DNA of 64,000 bases from Burkholderia sp. 9120 (GTDB lineage Bacteria; Pseudomonadota; Gammaproteobacteria; Burkholderiales; Burkholderiaceae), in NCBI RefSeq assembly GCF_000745015.1, contig NZ_JQNA01000002.1, positions 1,488,001 through 1,552,000 on the forward strand, read 5' to 3'. Below, piece after piece: positions 46,049 through 54,918 of the stretch. Within the stretch, counting starts at the first letter, position 1. Every line of letters begins with the position of its first letter. The position numbers and the translations under genes are program-made. The notes beneath the pieces were generated by a model, which made no database searches, had not been told where the DNA came from, and was given only the letters and a program-made list of their open reading frames with translations.

Positions 46049-46154
46049 CGGCGGCTCCGCCTTGCGTCCACAGCCAGGCTTACGCGCCGTTGCACGACCC
46101 GGACCCGGCTTGACGCCGGGTCCGCGACCGCGCTGGCCACCTTACTGCATTGCG

Positions 46155-47666
46155 TCATTGTGCAGCGCGGTCGATCAGGAACTGCGAGAGCAACGGCACC
46201 GGACGACCGGTCGCGCCCTTCGCCGCGCCGCTCTTCCACGCCGTACCCGCGATGTCCAGATGCGCCCACGGATACGCTTCGGTGAAGCGCGACAGGAAGC
46301 ACGCCGCCGTCACGCTGCCGCCAGGACGGCCGCCGATGTTCGCCAGATCGGCGAAGTTCGACTTGAGCTGGTCCTGATACTCGTCGTCGAGCGGCATGCG
46401 CCAGGCCGGGTCCGAAGCCTCACGCGATGCGTCGAGCAACTCGCCCGCCAGCGCGTCGTCTTTCGAGAACAGGCCGCTGTTGTGGTGACCCAGCGCGATG
46501 ACGCAGGCGCCCGTCAGCGTAGCGACGTCGATCACGGCTGCCGGCTTGAAGCGCTCGGCGTAGGTGAGTGCGTCGCACAGGATCAGCCGGCCTTCGGCGT
46601 CCGTGTTCAGCACTTCGATCGTCAAACCCTTCATGCTGGTGACGATGTCGCCCGGCTTGGTGGCCGTAGCCGACGGCATGTTCTCAACCGCCGCGATGAT
46701 CGCCACGACGTTGATTTTCAAGCCCATTTCGGCGACGGCGCGGATCGTGCCCAGCACCGAACCGGCGCCGCACATGTCGTACTTCATCTCGTCCATGCCT
46801 TCGCCCGGCTTCAGCGAGATGCCGCCGGTGTCGAACGTGACGCCCTTGCCGACCAGCACCACCGGCGCGGCCTTCGCGGCGCCGCCGTGGTACTGCAGCA
46901 CGATGAACTGCGCCGGTTCGACCGAGCCGGCCGTGACCGACAGGAACGAGCCCATCTTCAGCGCTTCGCATTGTTTCTCGCCGAGCACTTCGACCTTCAG
47001 CTTCCAGTCTTTGGCGAGCTTCTTCGCGGTGTTGGCGAGGTAGGTCGGCGTGCAGACGTTGCTCGGCAGGTTGCCGAGGTCGCGCGTCAGGTCCATGCCG
47101 TTGGCCAGCGCCGCGCCTTGCTTGGCGGCCAGCTTGGCGGCCTTGTCGTCGCCGGTGTTGACGCTGAACACGATGCGCTTCAGCGCGCGCGGCGTGGTGT
47201 CCGGCTTGCTCTTCATCTGCGTGAACTTGTACGTCAGCTCGCGCAGCGCGAGGATCGCGGCGCGCACGCCCCAATCGGCCGAGCGTTCGAGGATAGGCAG
47301 TTGCGCGAGCGTGAACGTGACCTGGACGATCTTCGTGCCCAGCAACGCACGCCAGGCGGCGCGCGCAGCGTCGCCGTAGGCTTTCTGATTGAAAGCGTCC
47401 TGCTTGCCGAGACCGACCAGCAGCACACGCGAAGCGCCGATACCCGACACTTCGTGCAGGAACAGCGTGGAGCCGGCTTTGCCTTCCATATCGCCGGCTT
47501 TGATGACACGGGTCAACAGCCCTTTGGTGGCCGCATCGATCTCGAGCGCCGCGCCCGAAAGCGTCTGCGACTCGAACACACCGATCACGATGCAATCGGA
47601 TTTACCGGTCAGGAAACCGTTTGACGAGCCTTTGGTCCAATCACAGGCTTTTATGCTAAAGTCCAT
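46155..47666 (-). CDS. pepA: Leucyl aminopeptidase (cytosol aminopeptidase)
   Basis: This is an M17 family hexameric metallo-aminopeptidase (503 aa), releasing N-terminal residues from peptides; in E. coli it also binds DNA. ATG 47666 begins [10 protein letters not shown]. The C-terminal catalytic domain has [17 protein letters not shown] (metal-binding Lys/Asp), [14 protein letters not shown] and [14 protein letters not shown], the diagnostic PepA motif. It is divergent from lptF with 137 bases between. Confidence 0.98.
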   Translation of the reverse strand: MDFSIKACDWTKGSSNGFLTGKSDCIVIGVFESQTLSGAALEIDAATKGLLTRVIKAGDMEGKAGSTLFLHEVSGIGASRVLLVGLGKQDAFNQKAYGDAARAAWRALLGTKIVQVTFTLAQLPILERSADWGVRAAILALRELTYKFTQMKSKPDTTPRALKRIVFSVNTGDDKAAKLAAKQGAALANGMDLTRDLGNLPSNVCTPTYLANTAKKLAKDWKLKVEVLGEKQCEALKMGSFLSVTAGSVEPAQFIVLQYHGGAAKAAPVVLVGKGVTFDTGGISLKPGEGMDEMKYDMCGAGSVLGTIRAVAEMGLKINVVAIIAAVENMPSATATKPGDIVTSMKGLTIEVLNTDAEGRLILCDALTYAERFKPAAVIDVATLTGACVIALGHHNSGLFSKDDALAGELLDASREASDPAWRMPLDDEYQDQLKSNFADLANIGGRPGGSVTAACFLSRFTEAYPWAHLDIAGTAWKSGAAKGATGRPVPLLSQFLIDRAAQ

Positions 47667-47803
47667 CGCGCTTGTCCTCGGATAAAATCTGGGCTTAGGA
47701 TGAAAGCCGCAATTATCCGCTATTTTTCCTGCGGCGGCTGCACCGGAGGTGTGACGGGGAGTAACCCTCGCGCCGCTGAGAGCGCCCCCTCTCATCATCA
47801 ATA

Positions 47804-48901
47804 ATGATCTTCGAACGCTCCCTCCAGCGCGAACTCGCGTATACGGCTGGTGCCGTGTTCATGGTTCTCCTCACGCTCGTGCTGACGACGATGATGATCC
47901 GCATCGTCGGCTTCGCGGCCTCGGGCGAGATCGATCCACGCGACGTGCTGGTCCTGATCGGACTGACCGTGATCGGCTACCTGGCGATCATGCTCGTCGC
48001 GACCCTGTTCGTGTCGATCCTGTTCGTCCTGACACGCTGGTACAAAGACTCCGAGATGGTCGTGTGGCTGTCCTCGGGCGTCAGCCTGACCCAGTTCATC
48101 AAGCCGATCGGTATTTTTGCCACGCCGATCATCATCCTCATCATGTTCTTCGTGTTCGTCGGCTGGCCGTGGTCGAACCAGCAGAGCAAGCTGATCCGCG
48201 CGCGCTTCCAGCAGCGCGACGAGGTCTCGCTGCTGGCGCCGGGTCAATTCCGCGAGTCGGCCACTAGCCACCGGGTGTTCTTCATCGAGAAGATGTCGCC
48301 CGATCAGGGGCACGTGGAGAACGTGTTCGTGACCAGCACCGAGAACGGCAAGGTCAACGTGGTGGTGTCGAAGAACGGACACACCGAGACGCATAAGAAC
48401 GGCGACCGCTTCGTCGTGCTCGAAAACGGCCGGCGCTACGACGGCGAGCCGGGGCACCCCGACTTCCGCATCATGGAGTTCGAGCGCTATGGCGTGAAAA
48501 TCCAGAGCCAGCCGGTCGTCAATACGGCGACCAGCACCGGCATGTCGACGCTCGCGCTGCTGCGCAATCCGACCAAAGAGAATCTCGCCGAATTCGCGTG
48601 GCGCGCCGGGCTGCCTTTGATCGCGCTCAATCTGATGCTGCTGGCGATTCCTCTCGCGCACCAGAATCCGCGACGCAGTCGCACCATCAATCTGGTGATG
48701 GCGGTGCTGATCTATCTGACGTATTCGAATCTGTTGAACGTGGTGCAGTCGTGGATCGAGCAAGGCAAGATGTCGTTCGGCGTCGGGCTGGTGGGACTCC
48801 ATGTGATCGTCGCGGTGATCGTCGCGTTTATCTTCTGGCTGCGCGTGCGCAACCGCCCGCTGTTCACGCGGGCCATGTTCAACCGTTCGCAGGGGACCTG
48901 A
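47804..48901 (+). CDS. lptF: LPS export permease LptF
   Basis: This is a membrane permease of the LptB2FGC lipopolysaccharide extractor (365 aa). [23 protein letters not shown] is the usual N-terminus (first helix). A second helix pair around residues 45-120, a periplasmic jellyroll domain (about 130-260), and a final group of three helices follow. lptG starts three bases after its stop. Confidence 0.97.
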   Translation: MIFERSLQRELAYTAGAVFMVLLTLVLTTMMIRIVGFAASGEIDPRDVLVLIGLTVIGYLAIMLVATLFVSILFVLTRWYKDSEMVVWLSSGVSLTQFIKPIGIFATPIIILIMFFVFVGWPWSNQQSKLIRARFQQRDEVSLLAPGQFRESATSHRVFFIEKMSPDQGHVENVFVTSTENGKVNVVVSKNGHTETHKNGDRFVVLENGRRYDGEPGHPDFRIMEFERYGVKIQSQPVVNTATSTGMSTLALLRNPTKENLAEFAWRAGLPLIALNLMLLAIPLAHQNPRRSRTINLVMAVLIYLTYSNLLNVVQSWIEQGKMSFGVGLVGLHVIVAVIVAFIFWLRVRNRPLFTRAMFNRSQGT

Positions 48902-48904
48902 CCG

Positions 48905-50053
48905 ATGCGCATTTATGAAAGGTATTTCGCGCGTCAGATCTACCTCACGTTCATCTTCATTCTGTTTGCGTTTTCGGGTCTGTTCTTCTTCTTCGACCTG
49001 ATCAACGAACTGAATTCGGTTGGGCACGGTAACTACAAGTTTCAATATGCGGTGCTGCGGGTCGCGCTGCAGACGCCGTCGCGCTTCTACGAAATCATTC
49101 CGGTTGCCGCGTTGATCAGCGCGATTTATGTGTTCGCGCAGATGGCGGCGAATTCCGAGTACACGATTTTTCGGGTGTCCGGGCTGGCGACCAATCAGGC
49201 GTTGCGGTCATTGCTGAAGATCGGGATTCCGCTGGTGTTCCTGACGTATCTGATCGGCGAAGTGGTTGGACCTTATACGGATCAGTTGTCGGAGCGGGTG
49301 CGGCTGGAGGCACTGGGGTCGTCGGTGTCGAGTAACTTCCAGTCGGGTGTGTGGGTGAAGGACACGCTTACCGCGCGGGCCGATGGTGAGCAGGTGACGC
49401 GCTTCGTGAACGTCGGCGAGTTGAAGCCGGATGCGACGATCAGCAATGTGCGGATCTATGAGTTCGATTCGAAATTCCGTTTGTCGAATGTGCGGATCGC
49501 TAAAAGCGGTAAGTATCAGCCGCCGGGCCATTGGCAATTGACCGATGTGACCGATACGCAGTTGATCGACGTGCCGCCGCCTCCCGGGACGCCTGCGGAT
49601 GCGTTGAATCCGGTTTATCGCGCGACTCAGGTTAGCTTGCCGGAGTATTCGCTGCGCTCGGAATTGACGCCGCAGATTCTGTCAGTGCTGCTGGTGTCGC
49701 CGGATCGGATGTCGATGTTCAATCTGTTCCGGTATATCCAGCATCTGACCGAGAATCATCAGGATACGCAGCGGTATGAGATCGCGCTCTGGCGTAAGGT
49801 CTTGTATCCGTTTGCGGTGTTCGTGATGCTGGTTTTGTCGTTGCCGTTTGCTTATCTGCATACGCGGGCTGGAGTGGTGGGGGTCAAGGTGTTCGGTGGG
49901 ATCATGCTAGGGATGAGTTTTCAACTCTTCAACACGCTGTTCTCGCATATCGGCACTTTGAATACCTGGCCTGCGCCTTTGACCGCGGCTACGCCTGGGT
50001 TGGTTTATCTCGTGCTTGGGCTGGTTGGGTTAAAGTGGGTTGATCGGCATTAG
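48905..50053 (+). CDS. lptG: LPS export permease LptG
   Basis: This is the partner permease of LptF (382 aa). MRIYERYFARQIYLTFIFILFAF is the characteristic N-terminus, with a jellyroll periplasmic domain in the middle and C-terminal helices around residues 300-375. From about 49600 its codon choice shifts toward G/T-ending codons, which becomes stronger in cbiX and toward the repeat array. Confidence 0.97.
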   Translation: MRIYERYFARQIYLTFIFILFAFSGLFFFFDLINELNSVGHGNYKFQYAVLRVALQTPSRFYEIIPVAALISAIYVFAQMAANSEYTIFRVSGLATNQALRSLLKIGIPLVFLTYLIGEVVGPYTDQLSERVRLEALGSSVSSNFQSGVWVKDTLTARADGEQVTRFVNVGELKPDATISNVRIYEFDSKFRLSNVRIAKSGKYQPPGHWQLTDVTDTQLIDVPPPPGTPADALNPVYRATQVSLPEYSLRSELTPQILSVLLVSPDRMSMFNLFRYIQHLTENHQDTQRYEIALWRKVLYPFAVFVMLVLSLPFAYLHTRAGVVGVKVFGGIMLGMSFQLFNTLFSHIGTLNTWPAPLTAATPGLVYLVLGLVGLKWVDRH

Positions 50054-50065
50054 GGGTATCGTTCC

Positions 50066-50446
50066 ATGGCTACGCATGGGCTGGTTTTGTTTGGGCACGG
50101 TGCAAGGGATGCGCGCTGGCGGGAGCCGTTTGAGAGGCTCGCTGAGAAGCTGCGCGGAGCTCGTACGGCTGATGCCTCGGCCGGGCCGGTTGTGCTGGCG
50201 TTTCTTGAGTTGATGGAGCCGGATTTGCCTGCCGCTGTGGGTGAGCTTGCCTCCGGTGGCTGTGACCTTGTGACCGTTGTGCCGGTTTTTTTTGGGCAAG
50301 GGGGGCATGTACGGAAAGATTTGCCTCTCGTCATCGAGCGCTGTCGCGGGCTTTATCCCTCTGTTCAGATTAAGTGCGCGGGTGCTGTTGGGGAAGATGA
50401 GGGTGTTCTTGATGCTGTCGCGCTTTATTGCCTTCGGCAGGTTTAG
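50066..50446 (+). CDS. cbiX: Short CbiX-type sirohydrochlorin chelatase
   Basis: This is a single-domain chelatase (126 aa, CbiXS size) that inserts Fe or Co into sirohydrochlorin. LVLFGHGARDARWREPFERL holds the first metal His (His11), and VVPVFFGQGGHVRKDLP the second. It lies 12 bases after lptG, likely co-transcribed. Separated by a 2.3-kb repeat patch from cobA, it could complete siroheme for CysI; a cobalt role in cobalamin synthesis is the alternative. Codon use is strongly G/T-biased relative to other genes. Confidence 0.9.
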   Translation: MATHGLVLFGHGARDARWREPFERLAEKLRGARTADASAGPVVLAFLELMEPDLPAAVGELASGGCDLVTVVPVFFGQGGHVRKDLPLVIERCRGLYPSVQIKCAGAVGEDEGVLDAVALYCLRQV

Positions 50447-50571
50447 GGTTTCGGTTCTGCACTCTCTTCAGGCGCGCTCCTTCTGCGCCCGGTCGCTTGT
50501 TCTGTCGTCGTACTGCTCGCCCCACTCTTTCTGCTCTCGCTGCGCTTTCGGTTGTTCTCTTCGGGCGTTGG

Positions 50572-50684
50572 CCTTTCCTTGTGATCACGGTGGTCTATTA
50601 GCGTCGCCCCTGTGCGGGGCGGCACTTACTTTTCTTTGCCTGCCGCAAAGCAAAGTAAGCAAAAGAAAGCGGCTCACACCGCTA
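50572..50684 (+). repeat. Dispersed repeat terminal module, forward copy
   Basis: This is the inverse of the modules ending at 2612 and 52710. From left: GGCCTTTCCTTGTG, GTGGTCTATTAGCG, hairpin CGCCCC-TGTGC-GGGGCG, then nested arms CTTACTTT/AAAGTAAG around TTTGC/GCAAA. The hairpins are strong and lack a classic terminator T-run. Between 50447 and this point there is T-rich sequence without a gene. Confidence 0.85.
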
Positions 50685-51236
50685 GCTCATAAGCGGGTCT
50701 CTCGCACAGTTCGGGTAGTGGCTCATCTGGAATCTGTGCTCTCGCACACTCCACGTTGGTGACATAGCAGTCATTCTTCCGGCGGCGCTGCGCGCGCCGT
50801 CGCGGTCGTTCACACATTGCCCTTGCTAAGCGGATCCCCCGCGCAGCCACGGTAGTGGTGCATCTGGAATCTGTGCTCTCGCGCACTCCACGTCAGCGGC
50901 ACAGCAGTCATTCTTCCGGCGGCGCTGCGCGCGCCGTCGCGGTCGTTCACACATTGCCCCTGCTAAGCGGATCCCCCGCGCAGCCACGGTAGTGGTGCAT
51001 CTGGAATCTGTGCTCTCGCGCACTCCACGTCAGCGGCACAGCAGTCATTCTTCCGGCGGCGCTGCGCGCGCCGTCGCGGTCGTTCACACATTGCCCCTGC
51101 TAAGCGGATCCCCCGCGCAGCCACGGTAGTGGTGCATCTGGAATCTGTGCTCTCGCGCACTCCACGTCAGCGGCACAGCAGTCATTCTTCCGGCGGCGCT
51201 GCGCGCGCCGGGGCGGTTGTTCACATACTGCAAACT
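50685..51236 (+). repeat. Four tandem units of about 137 bp
   Basis: Unit starts are near 50685, 50825, 50962 and 51099. Units 2 and 3 are identical over 137 bases. Unit 1 differs at several places and unit 4 diverges in its last 30 bases. Each contains GCCACGGTAGTGGTGCATCT and an inverted GGCGGCGCTGCGCGCGCC segment. Single inverted copies lie at 985-1121 and 52437-52580. The repeated short reading frames on the minus strand are products of the repetition, not genes. The tandem growth suggests recombination or slippage at this site. Confidence 0.95.
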
Positions 51237-51673
51237 CTGAAGCCGGTGCCTGCCGCCGCGTTAGCGGAGCAACTGATAACCGCGCTCTCGCTGGCTCGAC
51301 GTCGCCGATAGGGCAATCAATCCGCCCTCTCTCGGACGTTCCGCAATCATCGCCAGACTTGCCCAATTAAGACAATTCAACGTTCGGGTTTGCACCTCAT
51401 TCGGCACGCAGTTCTCGCACGCCGACGTTCATTCGAAATGCTTAGAAGTTTGCGACACATGCCGATCCCCGTGAACTAATGCCTAGGAAATTTCAGAACG
51501 TGGCGCCGCGCGACGCATTTAGCCCGGGCAGGCAATCGCCCCCGGAGCGATACGTTTTAGACTTGTTTTCAACGTCGAAACATCGACGGGCAGGCTTGGC
51601 GGCCTACAAGTGGAGTGGAACCTGTGCGTCGGCGAAAGCAGACGTGCATTAGCTTCTGCGCGTCTCTTTTCAA
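51237..51673. other. Gap between tandem array and C4-like RNA
   Basis: There is no supported gene. The sequence is lower in GC than the surroundings (for example around 51370-51500) and carries no long repeat seen elsewhere in the window. A promoter for the C4-like RNA would be expected here; CGTTTTAGACTTGTTTTC near 51552 is AT-rich but not a clear match. Confidence 0.4.
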
Positions 51674-51757
51674 GGGGCGGGCCGTGGCAAGGAGACCTTC
51701 GGGTCTGCCGGTTATGGTTCCACGCCGGGCTGCCAACCTTGTTACTGTGCCCGCTCA
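51674..51757 (+). ncRNA. C4-like structured leader RNA, copy B
   Basis: This has the same fold as the RNA at 20-104. The closing stem pairs GCGGGC (51677-51682) with GCCCGC (51749-51754). The hairpin is AGACC (51693-51697), UUCG loop, GGUCU (51702-51706), with an outer GGC/GCC stem. Relative to copy A, three consecutive base pairs changed on both sides, which is evidence for a selected RNA structure. The following block GCGTGTCGGGCGATCC is nearly identical in both copies. Confidence 0.65.
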
Positions 51758-51810
51758 CCACTTTTTCAAGCGCGTGTCGGGCGATCCAAGTCAGCAATTG
51801 GAGATCGCAC

Positions 51811-52264
51811 ATGAGCAAATCCCCCAAGAATTCTCGAAGCGCTTCGCGCCCGCCTGTTGACGCGATCCAGTATGAAAAACTCGCACTATCGGCTTTTGAA
51901 CTCGTTGACCGGCAGATCGCAAACCTGGGGAAAACTGGTCACGCTTGCGACCTCGATATACAGAAGTCCGGCTATTACGCGTGACGAAATAGCACGCCAG
52001 CGATCGCTACTGGGCGTGTTGATCGATACCGCCGAGAACTACCAGCAGGAAGTCGAGACTGACCGCGAGTTGTATCAGATCATCGCGCTGGATGCGCACG
52101 GAATTCCTGAGCGCCGCATCACAGCCCGCCACGCCGCGAAGCTTCTGGCAAAGGCCACGCAGAAGGCCGCGAGGAACGGCGCGAGCACTTGCGCAGCCCG
52201 GTTGACGGCGAACCGGCGAGTGCCCTTCAAAGGCAATTTTCGGCGCCTGGTGATTACGCATTAA
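51811..52264 (+). pseudogene. Frameshifted paralogue of the small gene at 161
   Basis: The start ATG 51811 and first 40 codons align with the protein at 161 (MSKSPKNSR...VDAIQYEKLAL). At GGGGAAAA (51927-51934) one extra base throws the frame; the true frame resumes in LVTLATSIYRSP and continues to 52264. Without the insertion it would be about 150 aa. The rest of the protein is well kept, so the lesion is recent, a sequencing error, or a programmed +1 shift on a homopolymer. A strong hairpin follows at 52376. Confidence 0.7.
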
Positions 52265-52375
52265 CTGGCGCTCGGCGATCCATTACCCGCGAGCCACTGG
52301 GATGGATCGACGTGCAAATCCACATGCACACGCACGCATACCGCTGCAGAGAGACAACGTGTTTCTAGTCACACC

Positions 52376-52406
52376 GTCCCGGCGCGCGCATAGCGCGAAC
52401 CGGGAC
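52376..52406 (+). terminator. Strong hairpin after the frameshifted gene
   Basis: GTCCCGG/CCGGGAC outer and CGCGC/GCGCG inner stems lie about 110 bases after the gene. There is no T-run, so termination is only possible. Confidence 0.4.
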
Positions 52407-52436
52407 AACTGCCCGCCGTTTTATCGACCATGAATG

Positions 52437-52710
52437 TGTAAGAGACGAGCTTGTGGGAACGACCGCTGCGGCGCGCGCAGCGCCGCCGGAAGAATGACGG
52501 CTGTGTCACTGAAGCGGAATGTGCGAGAGCACAGATTCCAGATGAGCCACTACCGTGACTGCGCGGGGGACCCGCTTATGAGCTGGCGGTGTGAGCCGCT
52601 TTCTTTTGCTTACTTTGCTTTGCGGCAGGCAAAGAAAAGTGAGTGCCGCCCCGCACAGGGGCAACGCTAGTAGACCACTAAGACAGCAAGGAAAGGCCAA
52701 CACCCGAAGA
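52437..52710 (-). repeat. Intact dispersed repeat unit plus terminal module, inverted copy
   Basis: A 137-bp-type unit (to about 52580) is followed by the terminal module (GTGAGCCGCTTTC, nested AAGC hairpins, GCCCC-GCACA-GGGGC hairpin, GCTAGTAGACCACTAAG, GGAAAGGCCAACACCCG). It is inverted relative to 50572-51236 and parallel to the copy at 985-2612. It shows the pre-insertion state of the IS target. Confidence 0.9.
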
Positions 52711-52745
52711 GAACAAACCAAAAGCGCCGCACTGGCAAAAGCCGA

Positions 52746-53504
52746 TCAAGCCGCCGCCAGAATCCCATCCGCGGAGCGACCAACCCCATCCACCTGCCGC
52801 TCAGCAAAAGCCTCCCCAATCATCAACAAGCTAGGCTGCGCAGCATCAACCCACCTCACCGCCTCACCACAGGCGAGACCCTCAAGCGTGAGCGTCAGAA
52901 TCCGTTCCCGAGGCGTACTACAAGCCTCAACGATCGCCACAGGCGTAGAAGCAGGCCGCCCAGCCTCGATCAACTGCTGAGCAATCTCAACCCCACTATC
53001 CCGGCCCATATAAAACACAACCGAATCCGCATTAACCTGCTCACGAATCTCATCAGACCCAGCAGCCCGACTAAAAGTCGCCAAAGCCACACTCCGAGAA
53101 ACCCCTCGCAGCGTCAAAGACCGCTTCAAAGAAGCCGCACTAGCCAGCGCAGCGGTGATGCCAGGCACAACCTCATACTCGATCCCAGCCGCCTCAAGCG
53201 CCCGCATTTCCTCATCGGCGCGCCCGAACAGCATAGGATCGCCGCCCTTGAGCCGGACAACAACCTGATGTTCAAGCGCAGCATCCACAATCTGCTTATT
53301 GATGAACTGCTGCGCGGTAGAAAGCTGCCCACACCGCTTCCCAACAGCAATCCGCCGCGCGTGCGAAGGTGCATAGTCGAGCATAGCCGGCTCGACCAAA
53401 GCATCATGCAGCACCACATCAGCCGAACCCAAAAGCCGCGCACCGCGCACGGTAATGAGATCCGCGGCACCCGGCCCTGCGCCGATCAAATAAACCTTAC
53501 CCAT
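52746..53504 (-). CDS. cobA: Uroporphyrinogen-III C-methyltransferase
   Basis: It methylates uroporphyrinogen III twice with SAM to give precorrin-2, the branch to siroheme and corrins. ATG 53504 begins MGKVYLIGAGPGAADLIT; ATG 53510 is an equal alternative. The 252-aa methyltransferase has VRLKGGDPMLFGRADEE (SUMT signature) and VPGITAALASAA. It has no CysG dehydrogenase/chelatase part. It is the last gene of the cys operon, 76 bases after cysN. Codon use is markedly A/C-rich on the plus strand, unlike cysN next to it. Confidence 0.96.
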   Translation of the reverse strand: MGKVYLIGAGPGAADLITVRGARLLGSADVVLHDALVEPAMLDYAPSHARRIAVGKRCGQLSTAQQFINKQIVDAALEHQVVVRLKGGDPMLFGRADEEMRALEAAGIEYEVVPGITAALASAASLKRSLTLRGVSRSVALATFSRAAGSDEIREQVNADSVVFYMGRDSGVEIAQQLIEAGRPASTPVAIVEACSTPRERILTLTLEGLACGEAVRWVDAAQPSLLMIGEAFAERQVDGVGRSADGILAAA

Positions 53505-53580
53505 TTGCATCAACCTGTCCGTAAGGGCGCCAAAGGCACGCAGCAACCAACCAGCAAAGCCGGCAGCGCGTCACCCAACC

Positions 53581-54897
53581 TTAAGCCGAAAACGCCCGAA
53601 TCATCCCAGCCGCGACGGTATGGTGCGTCGCCTCGTCGATCAGCACGAACGCCCCCGTCCCCTGATGCGAATCATACACATCGCACACCAGCGGCTTCTG
53701 CAAGGTCAGCGCAACACGGCCGATATCGTTCATCGCCAGTTCCTTGCGATCGGTCGCCTGCGACAGCGTATGCACGTCGAGCACTTCCTTGATCGCACCG
53801 ATGCGCGCGAACACCGTATTGGTGGTCTGCTTCAACAGATACTTGCGTTGCGTCGACAGCGGCGTGTCGTCGAACCAGCAGAGATCGGCTTCGAGCTTCT
53901 TCGCCGGCTCCGGCGCTTCTTCACGCAGCACGAACGTATCGCCACGCGACACGTCGACGTCTTCCGCGAGACGGATCGTCACCGTCTGACCGGCAAACGC
54001 ACGATCCACCAGCGCCGTGCCGCCCACCACCGGCGCGATAATCTCGGCCACCGTGGCTTCGCGATTCGCCGGCAGCACGACGACCGTGTCGCCCACCTTC
54101 ACTTCGCCCGCTTCGACACGGCCCATGTAGCCGCGGAAATCGTCGGCCTGGCTGCCGTCCTGACGCGCGACCCATTGCACCGGGAAACGCAGCGCCTGAC
54201 CCGTCGGAATCTCCACCGGCAACGCTTCGAGCAAGTCCAGCAGCGGCTCGCCCGCATACCACGGCATGCTTTCGCTCGCGGTCACGATGTTGTCGCCCTT
54301 CAACGCCGACACCGGCACGAAGCGCACATCGCTTAGACCCAACTGACGCGCGAGTTCGACATACGCATCGCGAATCTCGTTGAAGCGTTGCTCGCTGTAG
54401 TCGACCAGATCCATCTTGTTGATCGCGACGATCGCATGCTGCAAACCGAGCAGCTTGACGATCGCGCTGTGACGCTTGGTCTGCGGCAGCAATTGCGCGA
54501 CGCCATCGACAAACGTGACGCGCGTCGCATCGACCAGAATGATCGCCGCATGCGCGGTCGACGCACCCGTCACCATATTGCGCGTGTACTGCTCGTGACC
54601 CGGCGTATCGGCAATGATGAACTTGCGCTTCGCGGTCGCGAAGTAACGATACGCGACGTCGATCGTAATGCCCTGCTCGCGTTCGGCTTCGAGGCCGTCG
54701 GTCAGCAGCGACAGATCGATTTCGTCGCCGACGGTACGCTTATTCTTCGCGCGCGACAGCGCCGAGAGCTGGTCGCTCAACACGGCCTTGCTGTCGTACA
54801 GCAGGCGGCCGATCAACGTGCTCTTGCCATCGTCGACACTGCCCGCGGTGATGAAACGCAGCACGCCGAGGTCTTCTGGTTGGTGAATACCGCTCAT
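53581..54897 (-). CDS. cysN: Sulfate adenylyltransferase subunit 1 (GTPase)
   Basis: This GTPase subunit drives APS formation with CysD. It is 438 aa, without a fused APS kinase (CysC). G1 is GSVDDGKSTLIGRLL, G3 DTPGHEQY, and G4 NKMD; the C-terminal EF-Tu-like beta domains follow. It lies 21 bases downstream of cysD. Confidence 0.98.
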   Translation of the reverse strand: MSGIHQPEDLGVLRFITAGSVDDGKSTLIGRLLYDSKAVLSDQLSALSRAKNKRTVGDEIDLSLLTDGLEAEREQGITIDVAYRYFATAKRKFIIADTPGHEQYTRNMVTGASTAHAAIILVDATRVTFVDGVAQLLPQTKRHSAIVKLLGLQHAIVAINKMDLVDYSEQRFNEIRDAYVELARQLGLSDVRFVPVSALKGDNIVTASESMPWYAGEPLLDLLEALPVEIPTGQALRFPVQWVARQDGSQADDFRGYMGRVEAGEVKVGDTVVVLPANREATVAEIIAPVVGGTALVDRAFAGQTVTIRLAEDVDVSRGDTFVLREEAPEPAKKLEADLCWFDDTPLSTQRKYLLKQTTNTVFARIGAIKEVLDVHTLSQATDRKELAMNDIGRVALTLQKPLVCDVYDSHQGTGAFVLIDEATHHTVAAGMIRAFSA

Positions 54898-54918
54898 GAT
54901 TGTCTTACCCTCGTGTGC

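Noticed and set aside
50685..51236. CRISPR array
   Set aside because: Units are contiguous 137-bp repeats without unique spacers, and no cas gene is present.
50674..51366. Series of near-identical 65-88-codon minus-strand open frames
   Set aside because: They arise from the 137-bp tandem repetition (137 is not a multiple of three, so each is ended by the next unit). No ribosome-binding site; not genes.
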